Assembly (NCBI GenBank): GCA_029776255.1
Contig: JAKOTN010000057.1
Coordinates: 1 to 50,433 of the forward strand
Direction of reading: 5' to 3'
DNA from: Pseudomonadota bacterium
GTDB lineage: Bacteria > Pseudomonadota > Gammaproteobacteria > Burkholderiales > Rhodocyclaceae
Length of the DNA stretch: 50,433 nucleotides
The notes beneath the pieces are model-generated. The model ran no database searches. It saw only the letters and a program-made list of their open reading frames with translations, and had not been told where the DNA came from. The translations under genes and the position numbers were made by a program. The stretch's first letter is position 1; every line of letters begins with the position of its first letter. Of this stretch, positions 1-6,916 are shown one piece after another.

Positions 1-517
1 GGGACCTCGATGCTATAGGTGTTGCCGGCCAGGACCGTGCCGGTGAACGCCTTGCCGTTGATCGTCAGGGTCACGGTATCGCCGACCTTGGCATCGCCGC
101 CGACCGTGCCGGTGACGGCGATGGTCTGGCCGCTCTCGGCGGCGTTGAGCACATTGTCGGCGGTGATCTTGTCGACCGTGATCGTCGCCGCGGCGGTGGT
201 CTCGGTGGTGTACGCCTGACTCCCGCTGGCGGTGAAGGGCTTGCCGTGATCGTCGGCCCCGGTGGCCTGGGCCTCGACCGTGTGATCGGCATCGGCCGCC
301 AGCTCGCTGCCGGGGACCTCGATGCGGTAGGGGTTGCCGGCCAGGACCGTGCCGGTGAAAGCCTTGCCGTTGATCGTCAGGGTCACGGTATCGCCGACCT
401 TGGCATCGCCGCCGCCCGTGCCGGTGACGGCGATGGTCTGGCCGCTCTCGGCGGCGGTGAGCACGTTGTCGGCGGTGATCTTGTCGACCGTGAGCGTCGC
501 CGCGGCGGTGGTGGCGG
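1..517 (-). repeat. Tandem 312-bp (104-aa) adhesin repeat, one full unit and part of another
   Basis: The stretch starting at position 1 (gggacctcgatgc...) recurs with few changes from 313, giving a period of 312 bp, which is 104 codons in the adhesin frame. The two copies differ at only about ten positions over their first 200 bases. The encoded unit carries the motifs VDKITADNVL, ESGQTIAVTG and GDTVTLTINGK. High identity suggests recent duplication or homogenisation. More copies probably continue past the window edge. Confidence 0.85.
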
Positions 518-2345
518 TGGTGCGGGCGTCGCTGCCGTGCGGGCCGGCGTTGCCGGCGGCGTCGGTCACCGGTGCCGTCACGGTCAGGGTGCCGTTGGCC
601 GGGACCTGCGCCGCCGGGATGCCGACCGTGACCTTGCCGGCCGCGATGTCGGCCGCGGTCAGGACATGCGTGACGTCGATCGTGCCGTCGCCGTTGGTGT
701 CGACCTTCAGTGTGTCACCGGCGACCGCGCCGCTCGGCAGCGCGATGTCGGCCTTGACGCCGGCGGCGATCTCGGCGGCGCTGAGCTTCCCGTCGTTGCC
801 GTCGAGGATGGTGACGGTCGGCGCGCCCGGCGCCGTGCTGTCGGTGGTGGCGCTGTCCGTGCCCGTTACCGGCGGATTGCCGTTGGATGGGGTGAGGGTG
901 GCGGTGACGGTGAGCGTCGCGCCCTCGGCCGGCAGGGCGACGCCGCCGATGGTCTGCGTGCTGCCCGCCGCGTGGGTGGTGCCATCGACCGTGTAAGTGG
1001 CCAGGATGTTGCCGGCGCCGTCCTTGACGGTGATCACATCGCCGGGCTTGGCATCGGTCGGAATCTTGACCGTCACATTCGTGGTGGTGGCCGTGCCTTT
1101 TTCACCGCTGCTGATGTAGCCGTCGTTGTTGGTGTCCAGGGTAATGGTGACCGTCGGTGGGTCTTGCGCCGGCGGTTTGGCGACGGTGTCGGCATCGTTG
1201 CCGGTGTTGCCGGCCGGGTCGGTGGCCAGAGCGGTGACGGTGCTGCCGTCGGCGACGGCGGCGGCGGCGATGGTGGCCACGCCAGTGGTCGGGTTGACGG
1301 TGACCCGCGGGTCGTTGGAACTCCACAGACCGGTGGTCGGGTCCTTGGTCAGGATGGCGGTGACGGGCGTGCCGCTGCCGGTCGGGGTGTAAGTGACGGC
1401 TTCGGTGCTGACGTTGCTGGTCGGCGGGTTGATGGTCACCGAGCCGTCGGTGTTGGCGACCACGTCGGGCACCGGGGCGATGGTGTCGGTGGTGCTGTTG
1501 CCGGAGTTTGTCGGGCTGCTGCTACCGCTTGTGTTGGTGATGGTTGCGCTGACGGTCAACGTTCCGTTCGCCGGGATGTCGCCTGGCGGGATCGTGACGG
1601 TGACCTTGCCGGCAGCGATATCGTCGGCGGTCAAGGTGTGGGTCATATCGGGGATGCCATCGCCGTTGGTGTCGACTTTCAGACTATCGCCGGCGGTGGC
1701 ATTGCTCGGGAGACCGATATTGGCTTTGACACCCGCCGCGACTTCGGCGGCGTTCAGGACGCCGTCGCCGCCATCCGGAATGCTGACCGTCGGCGCGCCG
1801 GGAACCGTTGCCGGTGTCGCGGGTGTCGTCGGCGTTGTGGAAGGCGTTGCCGTGTCGGCCGCGGCCGCGCCGATGGTTCCCGTATCGACCGGTTCGGCTG
1901 ATGGGGTTCCGAAATTGAACGCCAGGGGGTCGACGCTTTCGGCGATCCGTAGCAGGCGGACGAACGATGGTCCGCCATTGGCGCTGCCGCCACTTTCGCC
2001 AGCCGCCGGTTCTTCGAGCAGCGCGTCGAGGTCTCCGCCCTGATTGATGGCTTGAATGACGCGGTTGACGTCCTTGGCGCCCGATACCAGCGCGGCGTCG
2101 GTGGCGTCCGGCTTGATGGCGGCGACCGCTTCGGCATCGACGGTGAGCGTCTCGTTGCCACGCATCACGTGCGACAGGCCGTCGGGGGTGGCAAGATCGA
2201 CACGGCTTGCGCCGTTGGTGACCACCACATCGCCTTCGTAGATCACGTCGCCGACGCGCAAGGGGTGCATCGTGCCGTCGGCCGCTTTGACAAAAGCCTT
2301 GCCTTGGATTGCCGAAACGCGCGCTACGGGAGTCTTGTCAGCCAT
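1..2345 (-). CDS. Giant LapA-like surface adhesin, N-terminal part (runs off the window)
   Basis: The frame is open from an ATG at 2345 to the window edge (781 complete codons), so the C-terminus is not visible. The first ~110 residues form a retention-module-like domain (ARVSAIQGKAF near residue 8, LRVGDVIYEGD near 29). Next comes an acidic stretch ending in PAAG at residues 113-116 (1998-2009), which matches the di-alanine site cut by LapG-type proteases. After a Thr/Pro-rich linker there are repeated Ig-like beta domains, some with DTNGDG or DTNNDG calcium-binding-like loops. In this family the protein is exported by a type I system, held in the outer membrane by the retention module and released by proteolysis when c-di-GMP falls. 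The secretion genes lie directly upstream on the same strand, which supports this role. The repeats and C-terminal secretion signal beyond position 1 are unknown. No lapD or lapG is in the window. Confidence 0.88.
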   Translation of the reverse strand, partial: MADKTPVARVSAIQGKAFVKAADGTMHPLRVGDVIYEGDVVVTNGASRVDLATPDGLSHVMRGNETLTVDAEAVAAIKPDATDAALVSGAKDVNRVIQAINQGGDLDALLEEPAAGESGGSANGGPSFVRLLRIAESVDPLAFNFGTPSAEPVDTGTIGAAAADTATPSTTPTTPATPATVPGAPTVSIPDGGDGVLNAAEVAAGVKANIGLPSNATAGDSLKVDTNGDGIPDMTHTLTADDIAAGKVTVTIPPGDIPANGTLTVSATITNTSGSSSPTNSGNSTTDTIAPVPDVVANTDGSVTINPPTSNVSTEAVTYTPTGSGTPVTAILTKDPTTGLWSSNDPRVTVNPTTGVATIAAAAVADGSTVTALATDPAGNTGNDADTVAKPPAQDPPTVTITLDTNNDGYISSGEKGTATTTNVTVKIPTDAKPGDVITVKDGAGNILATYTVDGTTHAAGSTQTIGGVALPAEGATLTVTATLTPSNGNPPVTGTDSATTDSTAPGAPTVTILDGNDGKLSAAEIAAGVKADIALPSGAVAGDTLKVDTNGDGTIDVTHVLTAADIAAGKVTVGIPAAQVPANGTLTVTAPVTDAAGNAGPHGSDARTTATTAAATLTVDKITADNVLTAAESGQTIAVTGTGGGDAKVGDTVTLTINGKAFTGTVLAGNPYRIEVPGSELAADADHTVEAQATGADDHGKPFTASGSQAYTTETTAAATITVDKITADNVLNAAESGQTIAVTGTVGGDAKVGDTVTLTINGKAFTGTVLAGNTYSIEV

Positions 2346-2404
2346 GGTGTCGCCTCTAAACGTAATTGTGGACGTCTTCAACATAGGCGACGGAAAAGCG
2401 CTTT

Positions 2405-2428
2405 CCTACTGTACCGAAGTACGGTAGG
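2405..2428 (-). promoter_or_regulatory. Hairpin with UUCG tetraloop in the adhesin leader
   Basis: On the minus strand the two arms read CCTACCGTAC and GTACAGTAGG around a TTCG loop, with one mismatch. The inner C(UUCG)G is an exceptionally stable tetraloop. No T-run follows on the minus strand, so it is not a normal intrinsic terminator between the regulator gene and the adhesin. It may be an RNA-processing or stability element, or a protein site. A second short inverted repeat, GGAAA/TTTCC, sits next to it at 2392-2406. Confidence 0.5.
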
Positions 2429-2452
2429 CGAAAATTTTTTACGTGCGGGAAA

Positions 2453-3061
2453 TCAGGTGAGGCGGGGAACGCCGTTGATGATCAACGACAGTTGCAGACG
2501 GTCGCGGGCGCCGAGCTTCTCCAGGAGAGCGCTGACGTGGAACTTGACCGTGCGTTCGGTGATGTTGAATTGGCGGGCGATTTCCTTGTTGCTGGCTCCC
2601 CGTGCCACGGCAAGGGCCACGTCTTGCTCGCGCGCGGTGAGGGTGTCACGCCAGACTTCGTTGGTCGCCGGGCGCTGCTTCAACAGACTGGTCGTGGTGC
2701 TTAGCAGACGTTTCATCAGCGCCTGACCAATCCACATGCCGCCATTTTCGACGACCGTGGCGGCTTGCTGAAGAACTGTCGGCGCGGCGTGCCCGTTGCA
2801 GTAGCCGGCGGCTCCCGCCGCCAGGGCGGCGAGAGCCTCGTCTTCGTCCGGCTCGTCGGACAGGAGGATCAAAAGGGATTCCGGCGCACGGGCGCGCAAC
2901 GGCGACACAACCGTTTCGGGCGACGTGCCGGCGGGAGGAAGCGCCCAGATCAAGGCCGTTGGGGGGAGGTGGCTTTCCAGGAATCCGACATTCAGGTCTG
3001 GAAAGGCTTCCCGCCAGGAGTCGCGCCGCTGCGCGTCAACGGAAAGAAATAGCTGTTGCAT
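2453..3061 (-). CDS. LuxR-family transcriptional regulator with a degenerate receiver domain
   Basis: The protein has 202 residues. The last ~65 are a clear LuxR/FixJ helix-turn-helix (LTAREQDVALAVARGASNKE, then FNITERTVKFHVSALLEKLG), so it should bind DNA. The first ~120 residues have the spacing of a CheY-like receiver, including a GAAGYCNG segment resembling the usual KGA.GY end. However, where the phosphorylated Asp should follow the third strand, the sequence reads ALIWALPPAG, so phosphorylation looks impossible. The gene starts three bases after the lapC-like stop and lies just before the adhesin, in one transcription unit, so a role in controlling adhesin or biofilm expression is the natural inference. 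No partner kinase is visible. The ligand or signal is unknown. Confidence 0.85.
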   Translation of the reverse strand: MQQLFLSVDAQRRDSWREAFPDLNVGFLESHLPPTALIWALPPAGTSPETVVSPLRARAPESLLILLSDEPDEDEALAALAAGAAGYCNGHAAPTVLQQAATVVENGGMWIGQALMKRLLSTTTSLLKQRPATNEVWRDTLTAREQDVALAVARGASNKEIARQFNITERTVKFHVSALLEKLGARDRLQLSLIINGVPRLT

Positions 3062-3064
3062 CGT

Positions 3065-4483
3065 TCAACGTTCTGAAAACGCGCGTGCCTTGGCGCGCAG
3101 GACGGGCTTAAGCAGATAGGACAAAACGCTCTTTTCGCCGGTGACGATGTCGACCTCGGCAACCATGCCGGGAATGACGGGGAGGTTGTTGCCCAGGGTC
3201 GACTGATTGGTGCGCACGCGCACCACGTAAAAGGCGTTACCTTTTTCATCGATGACGGTGTCGGCGCCGATATGTTCGAGCTTGCCCTCGAGGCCACCGT
3301 AGATTGAAAAATCGTAGGCGGTGAACTTCACCATGGCTTTTTGCCCCGGATGCAGGAAGGCAATATCGCGCGGTTGGACGCGTGCTTCCAGCAGCAGGTT
3401 GTCTTCGAGGGGAACCACCTCCACCACGTCCTTGCCGGGTTGCACCACGCCACCGACGGTATTGATCAACAGGCGCTTCACCGTTCCCTTGACCGGCGAG
3501 CGCAGGACCGAGCGGCTCACCTTGTCGGAGAGGCCGACGCCGGATTCGGCCAGACTGTTCAGTTTGGCCATGGTGTCGGCGAGATCCTTGCCGGATTCGT
3601 TGCGGAAGGCGAGGCCGACTTCCTCTATTTTGCGGTTGGCTTCATTGATCGCCGATTGCAGGCGCGAGATTTGCGCCGCCGCCATTTCGCGTTCGCCGCG
3701 GAAACGCGAGACATCGCGTTCGAGGCGCAGCAGTTCCACTTCCGAGACGGCGCCGGAGCTGATCAGCGGTTTGGTGACCGACAACTCGCGGGCAGCCAAC
3801 TCGTACGCCTTGGTCGCCTGCTCGTGCTTGGCGCGCATTTCGGCCAGTTCCTGTTGCCGCTGCGCCAGTTGCTGCCGGGCGATCGAGGTGGTGGTTTCCA
3901 GTTCCGAGCGGCGCGATTCGTAGAGGCGGCGTTCTTCCTCGGCCGTTCGCGGGTCTTCCTTGAGCACCTCGTCCGGGAGCTTGAACGGCGTGCCTTCGGT
4001 CAAGGCGCGCAGGCGGGCGGCCTTGGCCAGCAGCGCGGTGTATTGCACGCGACTCTCGCGCACCGAGGAAACGAAACGCGTTTGGTCGATCCGCAACAGG
4101 ATTTGATCCGGTTCGACGACATCGCCTTCGCGGACCAGGATTTCGGCGACGACACCGCCATCGAGGCTTTGCAGAACCTGTAGCTGCCGGGACGGAATGA
4201 CCTTGCCTTCACCGCGAGTGACTTCGTCGACCCGGCTGACCGCCGCCCACATCACGAACAGGGCACAGGCAATCCCGATCGATTTCAGCAACACGCGGGC
4301 GCGCAACGGTTCCTGATGCAGGATGGCGTAATCGCTGTCGGCGGCGAAGCCGCGCTCTTCTTGTTCTTTCTCGATGGCGGCGGCGCGGTCGGCCCAGCGG
4401 TCGAAGCGCGGCTGCAGGCCGGCGCGAAGCGTGTCGAAAGCGCCGACCGTCCGCCGGGCAAGGTTCAGGAGACGGTTGCTCAT
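3065..4483 (-). CDS. lapC: Type I secretion membrane fusion protein, HlyD family (lapC-like)
   Basis: This is a 472-residue periplasmic adaptor that links the inner-membrane ABC transporter to a TolC-type outer-membrane channel. The sequence shows a cytoplasmic N-terminus of ~60 residues, one membrane helix (SIGIACALFVMWAAV), a biotinyl-lipoyl half domain (GKVIPSRQLQVLQSLDGGVV), a long Gln/Glu/Arg-rich coiled-coil, the second lipoyl half (VLRSPVKGTVKRL) and a beta-barrel domain ending in GMVAEVDIVTGEKSVLSYLL, the usual HlyD C-terminus. Its ATG overlaps the stop of the upstream transporter gene (ATGA), which fixes the start and indicates translational coupling. The frame is open further upstream but that part overlaps the transporter. 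The lapC name rests on context with the LapA-like adhesin. Confidence 0.92.
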   Translation of the reverse strand: MSNRLLNLARRTVGAFDTLRAGLQPRFDRWADRAAAIEKEQEERGFAADSDYAILHQEPLRARVLLKSIGIACALFVMWAAVSRVDEVTRGEGKVIPSRQLQVLQSLDGGVVAEILVREGDVVEPDQILLRIDQTRFVSSVRESRVQYTALLAKAARLRALTEGTPFKLPDEVLKEDPRTAEEERRLYESRRSELETTTSIARQQLAQRQQELAEMRAKHEQATKAYELAARELSVTKPLISSGAVSEVELLRLERDVSRFRGEREMAAAQISRLQSAINEANRKIEEVGLAFRNESGKDLADTMAKLNSLAESGVGLSDKVSRSVLRSPVKGTVKRLLINTVGGVVQPGKDVVEVVPLEDNLLLEARVQPRDIAFLHPGQKAMVKFTAYDFSIYGGLEGKLEHIGADTVIDEKGNAFYVVRVRTNQSTLGNNLPVIPGMVAEVDIVTGEKSVLSYLLKPVLRAKARAFSER

Positions 4484-6684
4484 GCGTTGGCCCGCCCGAT
4501 ACGTCCAGACTGCAAGGCGTCGACGACTTGCTCGCGCGGTCCGTCGGCGACGATTCTGCCTTCGTCGACCACGATGATTCGCGTCGCGAGATCGATCAGG
4601 CTGGTCCGGTGGGTGACGACGATCAACGTCTTGTTGCCGGCGAAACGTTTCAGGCGTTCCTTGAACGCGTGCTCGGTGGAAAAATCCATCGCGCTGGTCG
4701 GCTCGTCGAAAAGCAAGATCGGTGGTTCCAGCAGCACGGCGCGGGCAATGGCCACTTGTTGCCGCTGACCGCCGGAGAGCGATTCGCCGCGTTCGCCGAT
4801 CGACATGTCGAATCCTTTCGGGTGACGATTGACGAACTCGGCCAGGCCGGCCATCTCGGCGGCGGCGACGACCGCCGTGTCGTCGGCATAGGGTGCGCCG
4901 ATGGCGATGTTTTCGCGCAAGGTGCCGTAGAAAAGCGTCGGGTCCTGTCCGACGCAACCGACGTTGCGGCGCAGATCGGCCGGGTCGAGTTGTCGCAAAT
5001 CGATACCGTCGATGCGCACCACGCCATCGCTGGGTTGGAAAAGCCCGAGCATCAGTTTTTGCAGCGTGCTCTTGCCGGAGCCGGTGCGTCCCAGGATGAC
5101 GACCCGCTCACCCGGCGAGATGCGCAATGACACGTCCCGCAAGGCGGCCTCGCCCTGCTCGGGGTAATGAAACGAGACTTGCCGGAATTCGATCTCGCCA
5201 CGCAGTTCTGGCCGGTGAATGAAGGCGGTGGCGTCGGGACGCTCGATGGGCTGGGCCATGATCCGGTCGAGGGAGGTCAAGGCCATTTTCGCGTTCTGGT
5301 ATTGCATCAACAGCGCCACGACTTGTCCGAGCGGCGAAATGGCTCGTCCGCCGAGCATGGTGACGGCGATCAGCCCGCCCATGGTCAGCAGGCGCTCCTG
5401 AATCAGGTAAACGCCGGCGATGACCAGCAGCACGTTGACCACCTGTGTGATTGCCGCCGCGCCATTGCTGGCCGACGACGACAGCAAGCGCAATTGCACG
5501 CCGGCGCGGGCCAGGAAAGTCGTGGTGTGTTCCCACTTCTTTTGAACCACGCCTTCGGCGTTCTGGGTCTTGATGGTGTCCAGCGCGGTCAGGCTTTCGA
5601 TCAGCGCGGCGTTGCGCAAGGCCGCCGCGCGATAGGTCGTTTCGGCCAGTTCATGCATGCGATGTTGCACGAGGTTGGCGTACGTCACTCCGATGAGCAG
5701 GCCGATCAACGGAATCAGCACCAGCGGCCACGAAATCCAGACGATCACGATCAGGAAAATCAGTGCGAACGGAAAATCGATCAGCGCCGAGACCGTTGCC
5801 GAGGCGATGAAATCGCGGACCGATTCGAAGGAACGCAGGCTGGAGGCGAACGAACCCACCGATGCCGGCCGTGCCTCAAGGCGCATCCCCAGGACACGTT
5901 CCATGATCAGCGCCGACAACTTGACGTCGATGCGCGCGCTGGCCAAGTCGATGAAACGGCCGCGCAACAGGCGGAGCATGAAATCCATGCCGATCACCAG
6001 CAACACGCCCAGCGCCAACATCCACAACGTGTCGGTGGCGTTGTTGGGAACGACCCGGTCATAAACGTTCATGGTGAACAGAGGCATCACCAGCGCGAAA
6101 ACGTTGACCAATAGCGCCGCGCCGAGCACATCGCGATACAAGGAAAACTGTTCCAGAAGCGCCCCCCAGAACCAGTGGCGTTCGGCGACGTCGCTAACCT
6201 CCGGCGTGCGCGCGTCGAAACTGAAGCGCGGTCTGGCAAACAGGGCGATGCCCAGATAGCGCTCTTCCAGGGCCGCGCGTCCGAGCAGGATTTCGCCTTG
6301 GCCGGTTTCCGGAAACAGCAACCGCGCGGTCTGTCCATCGTCCTCCCAGTTCAGCAACACGCAGGCCTCGTCGCCCTTCAGCAGCAATACCACCGGCAAC
6401 AGGGCGCTGTCGATGTCGGCGAGGGCGCGGCGGACAATCCGGCTGGCAAGGCCGGCGCGAGCGGCCGCGCGGGCGAACAACGACGGCGAAAGCACGCCGG
6501 AACCCAGCGGCAGACCGGCCGCCAGCGCGGCGCGGGTACTGGGACGACCGTGCAACCGCGTCAATTCGACCAGACAGTCGAGTAGCGGGTCGTGATGCAA
6601 CAGATCTTCACGCAAGCCGGCGGCGAGGGTGTCCTGATTGGGGGCTGGCGAGGCCGGAAGCGGGTCGGCGGCGGTCATGGTCAT
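4480..6684 (-). CDS. lapB: Type I secretion ABC transporter, permease and ATPase (lapB-like)
   Basis: The 734-residue protein exports the adhesin across the inner membrane using ATP. Domains in order: an N-terminal C39-peptidase-like domain (~20-150) lacking the catalytic His, so a substrate-docking domain rather than a protease; a six-helix ABC membrane domain; and an ATPase with Walker A GRTGSGKST (~residue 531), signature LSGGQRQQ (~635) and Walker B ILLFDEPTS (~656). The chosen ATG at 6684 has no Shine-Dalgarno of its own, but a short upstream ORF with a good one ends in an ATGA overlap with it. Alternatives are a second ATG at 6678 and an in-frame TTG at 6738. The gene heads an operon with the HlyD adaptor, the LuxR regulator and the adhesin. 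The outer-membrane TolC/LapE partner is not in this window. Confidence 0.92.
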   Translation of the reverse strand: MTMTAADPLPASPAPNQDTLAAGLREDLLHHDPLLDCLVELTRLHGRPSTRAALAAGLPLGSGVLSPSLFARAAARAGLASRIVRRALADIDSALLPVVLLLKGDEACVLLNWEDDGQTARLLFPETGQGEILLGRAALEERYLGIALFARPRFSFDARTPEVSDVAERHWFWGALLEQFSLYRDVLGAALLVNVFALVMPLFTMNVYDRVVPNNATDTLWMLALGVLLVIGMDFMLRLLRGRFIDLASARIDVKLSALIMERVLGMRLEARPASVGSFASSLRSFESVRDFIASATVSALIDFPFALIFLIVIVWISWPLVLIPLIGLLIGVTYANLVQHRMHELAETTYRAAALRNAALIESLTALDTIKTQNAEGVVQKKWEHTTTFLARAGVQLRLLSSSASNGAAAITQVVNVLLVIAGVYLIQERLLTMGGLIAVTMLGGRAISPLGQVVALLMQYQNAKMALTSLDRIMAQPIERPDATAFIHRPELRGEIEFRQVSFHYPEQGEAALRDVSLRISPGERVVILGRTGSGKSTLQKLMLGLFQPSDGVVRIDGIDLRQLDPADLRRNVGCVGQDPTLFYGTLRENIAIGAPYADDTAVVAAAEMAGLAEFVNRHPKGFDMSIGERGESLSGGQRQQVAIARAVLLEPPILLFDEPTSAMDFSTEHAFKERLKRFAGNKTLIVVTHRTSLIDLATRIIVVDEGRIVADGPREQVVDALQSGRIGRANA

Positions 6685-6749
6685 ATGATCGGGATCAACG
6701 GAGCACCCCGAACGCCGGCTGGCGACGGGTGACGGCAAGCGGGTCTCAA
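6681..6749 (-). other. Possible 22-codon leader ORF coupled to the lapB-like start
   Basis: An AGGAG at 6759-6763 (minus strand) lies nine bases before a TTG at 6749. The frame runs 22 codons and stops with a TGA that overlaps the ATG of the transporter gene as ATGA. It is Pro/Arg/Ala-rich and resembles no known peptide. It may serve only to deliver ribosomes to a start that lacks its own binding site. A shorter alternative, GTG TCT TGA, also lies just after the AGGAG. Codon bias was not calculated. Confidence 0.35.
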
Positions 6750-6796
6750 GACACTTTTCTCCTGATGGATTTGTTTTCTTATAACTGTAACTTACA

Positions 6797-6824
6797 TTTA
6801 TAGCTAACGGCCGGCGCCACGCAA
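6797..6824 (-). promoter_or_regulatory. Candidate sigma70 promoter of the adhesin secretion operon
   Basis: On the minus strand TTGCGT (6819-6824) and TATAAA (6797-6802) are separated by 16 bp. This is the best -35/-10 pair in the 230-bp gap between the divergent transporter and oxidoreductase genes. Confidence 0.45.
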
Positions 6825-6882
6825 TGTTTAAGCCCTTTGCCGGTGACTGTCGGCCGTGCTGCGATGCTGCGGCGCAATAAGC

Positions 6883-6888
6883 TAGAAT
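6883..6888 (+). promoter_or_regulatory. Candidate -10 box of the FAD/Fe-S oxidoreductase gene
   Basis: TAGAAT lies at 6883-6888. Its predicted start of transcription near 6895 falls after the first in-frame ATG (6887), which supports using the later ATG at 6917. No good -35 box is visible. Confidence 0.4.
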
Positions 6889-6916
6889 GCGCCTTTTGCC
6901 GTGGCGGGGAATGCCG

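Noticed and set aside
246-1901. Long plus-strand open frame (551 codons)
   Set aside because: It is antisense to the adhesin repeats; its Gly/Arg/Asp/Val-rich product follows the codon bias of the opposite strand and has no domain.
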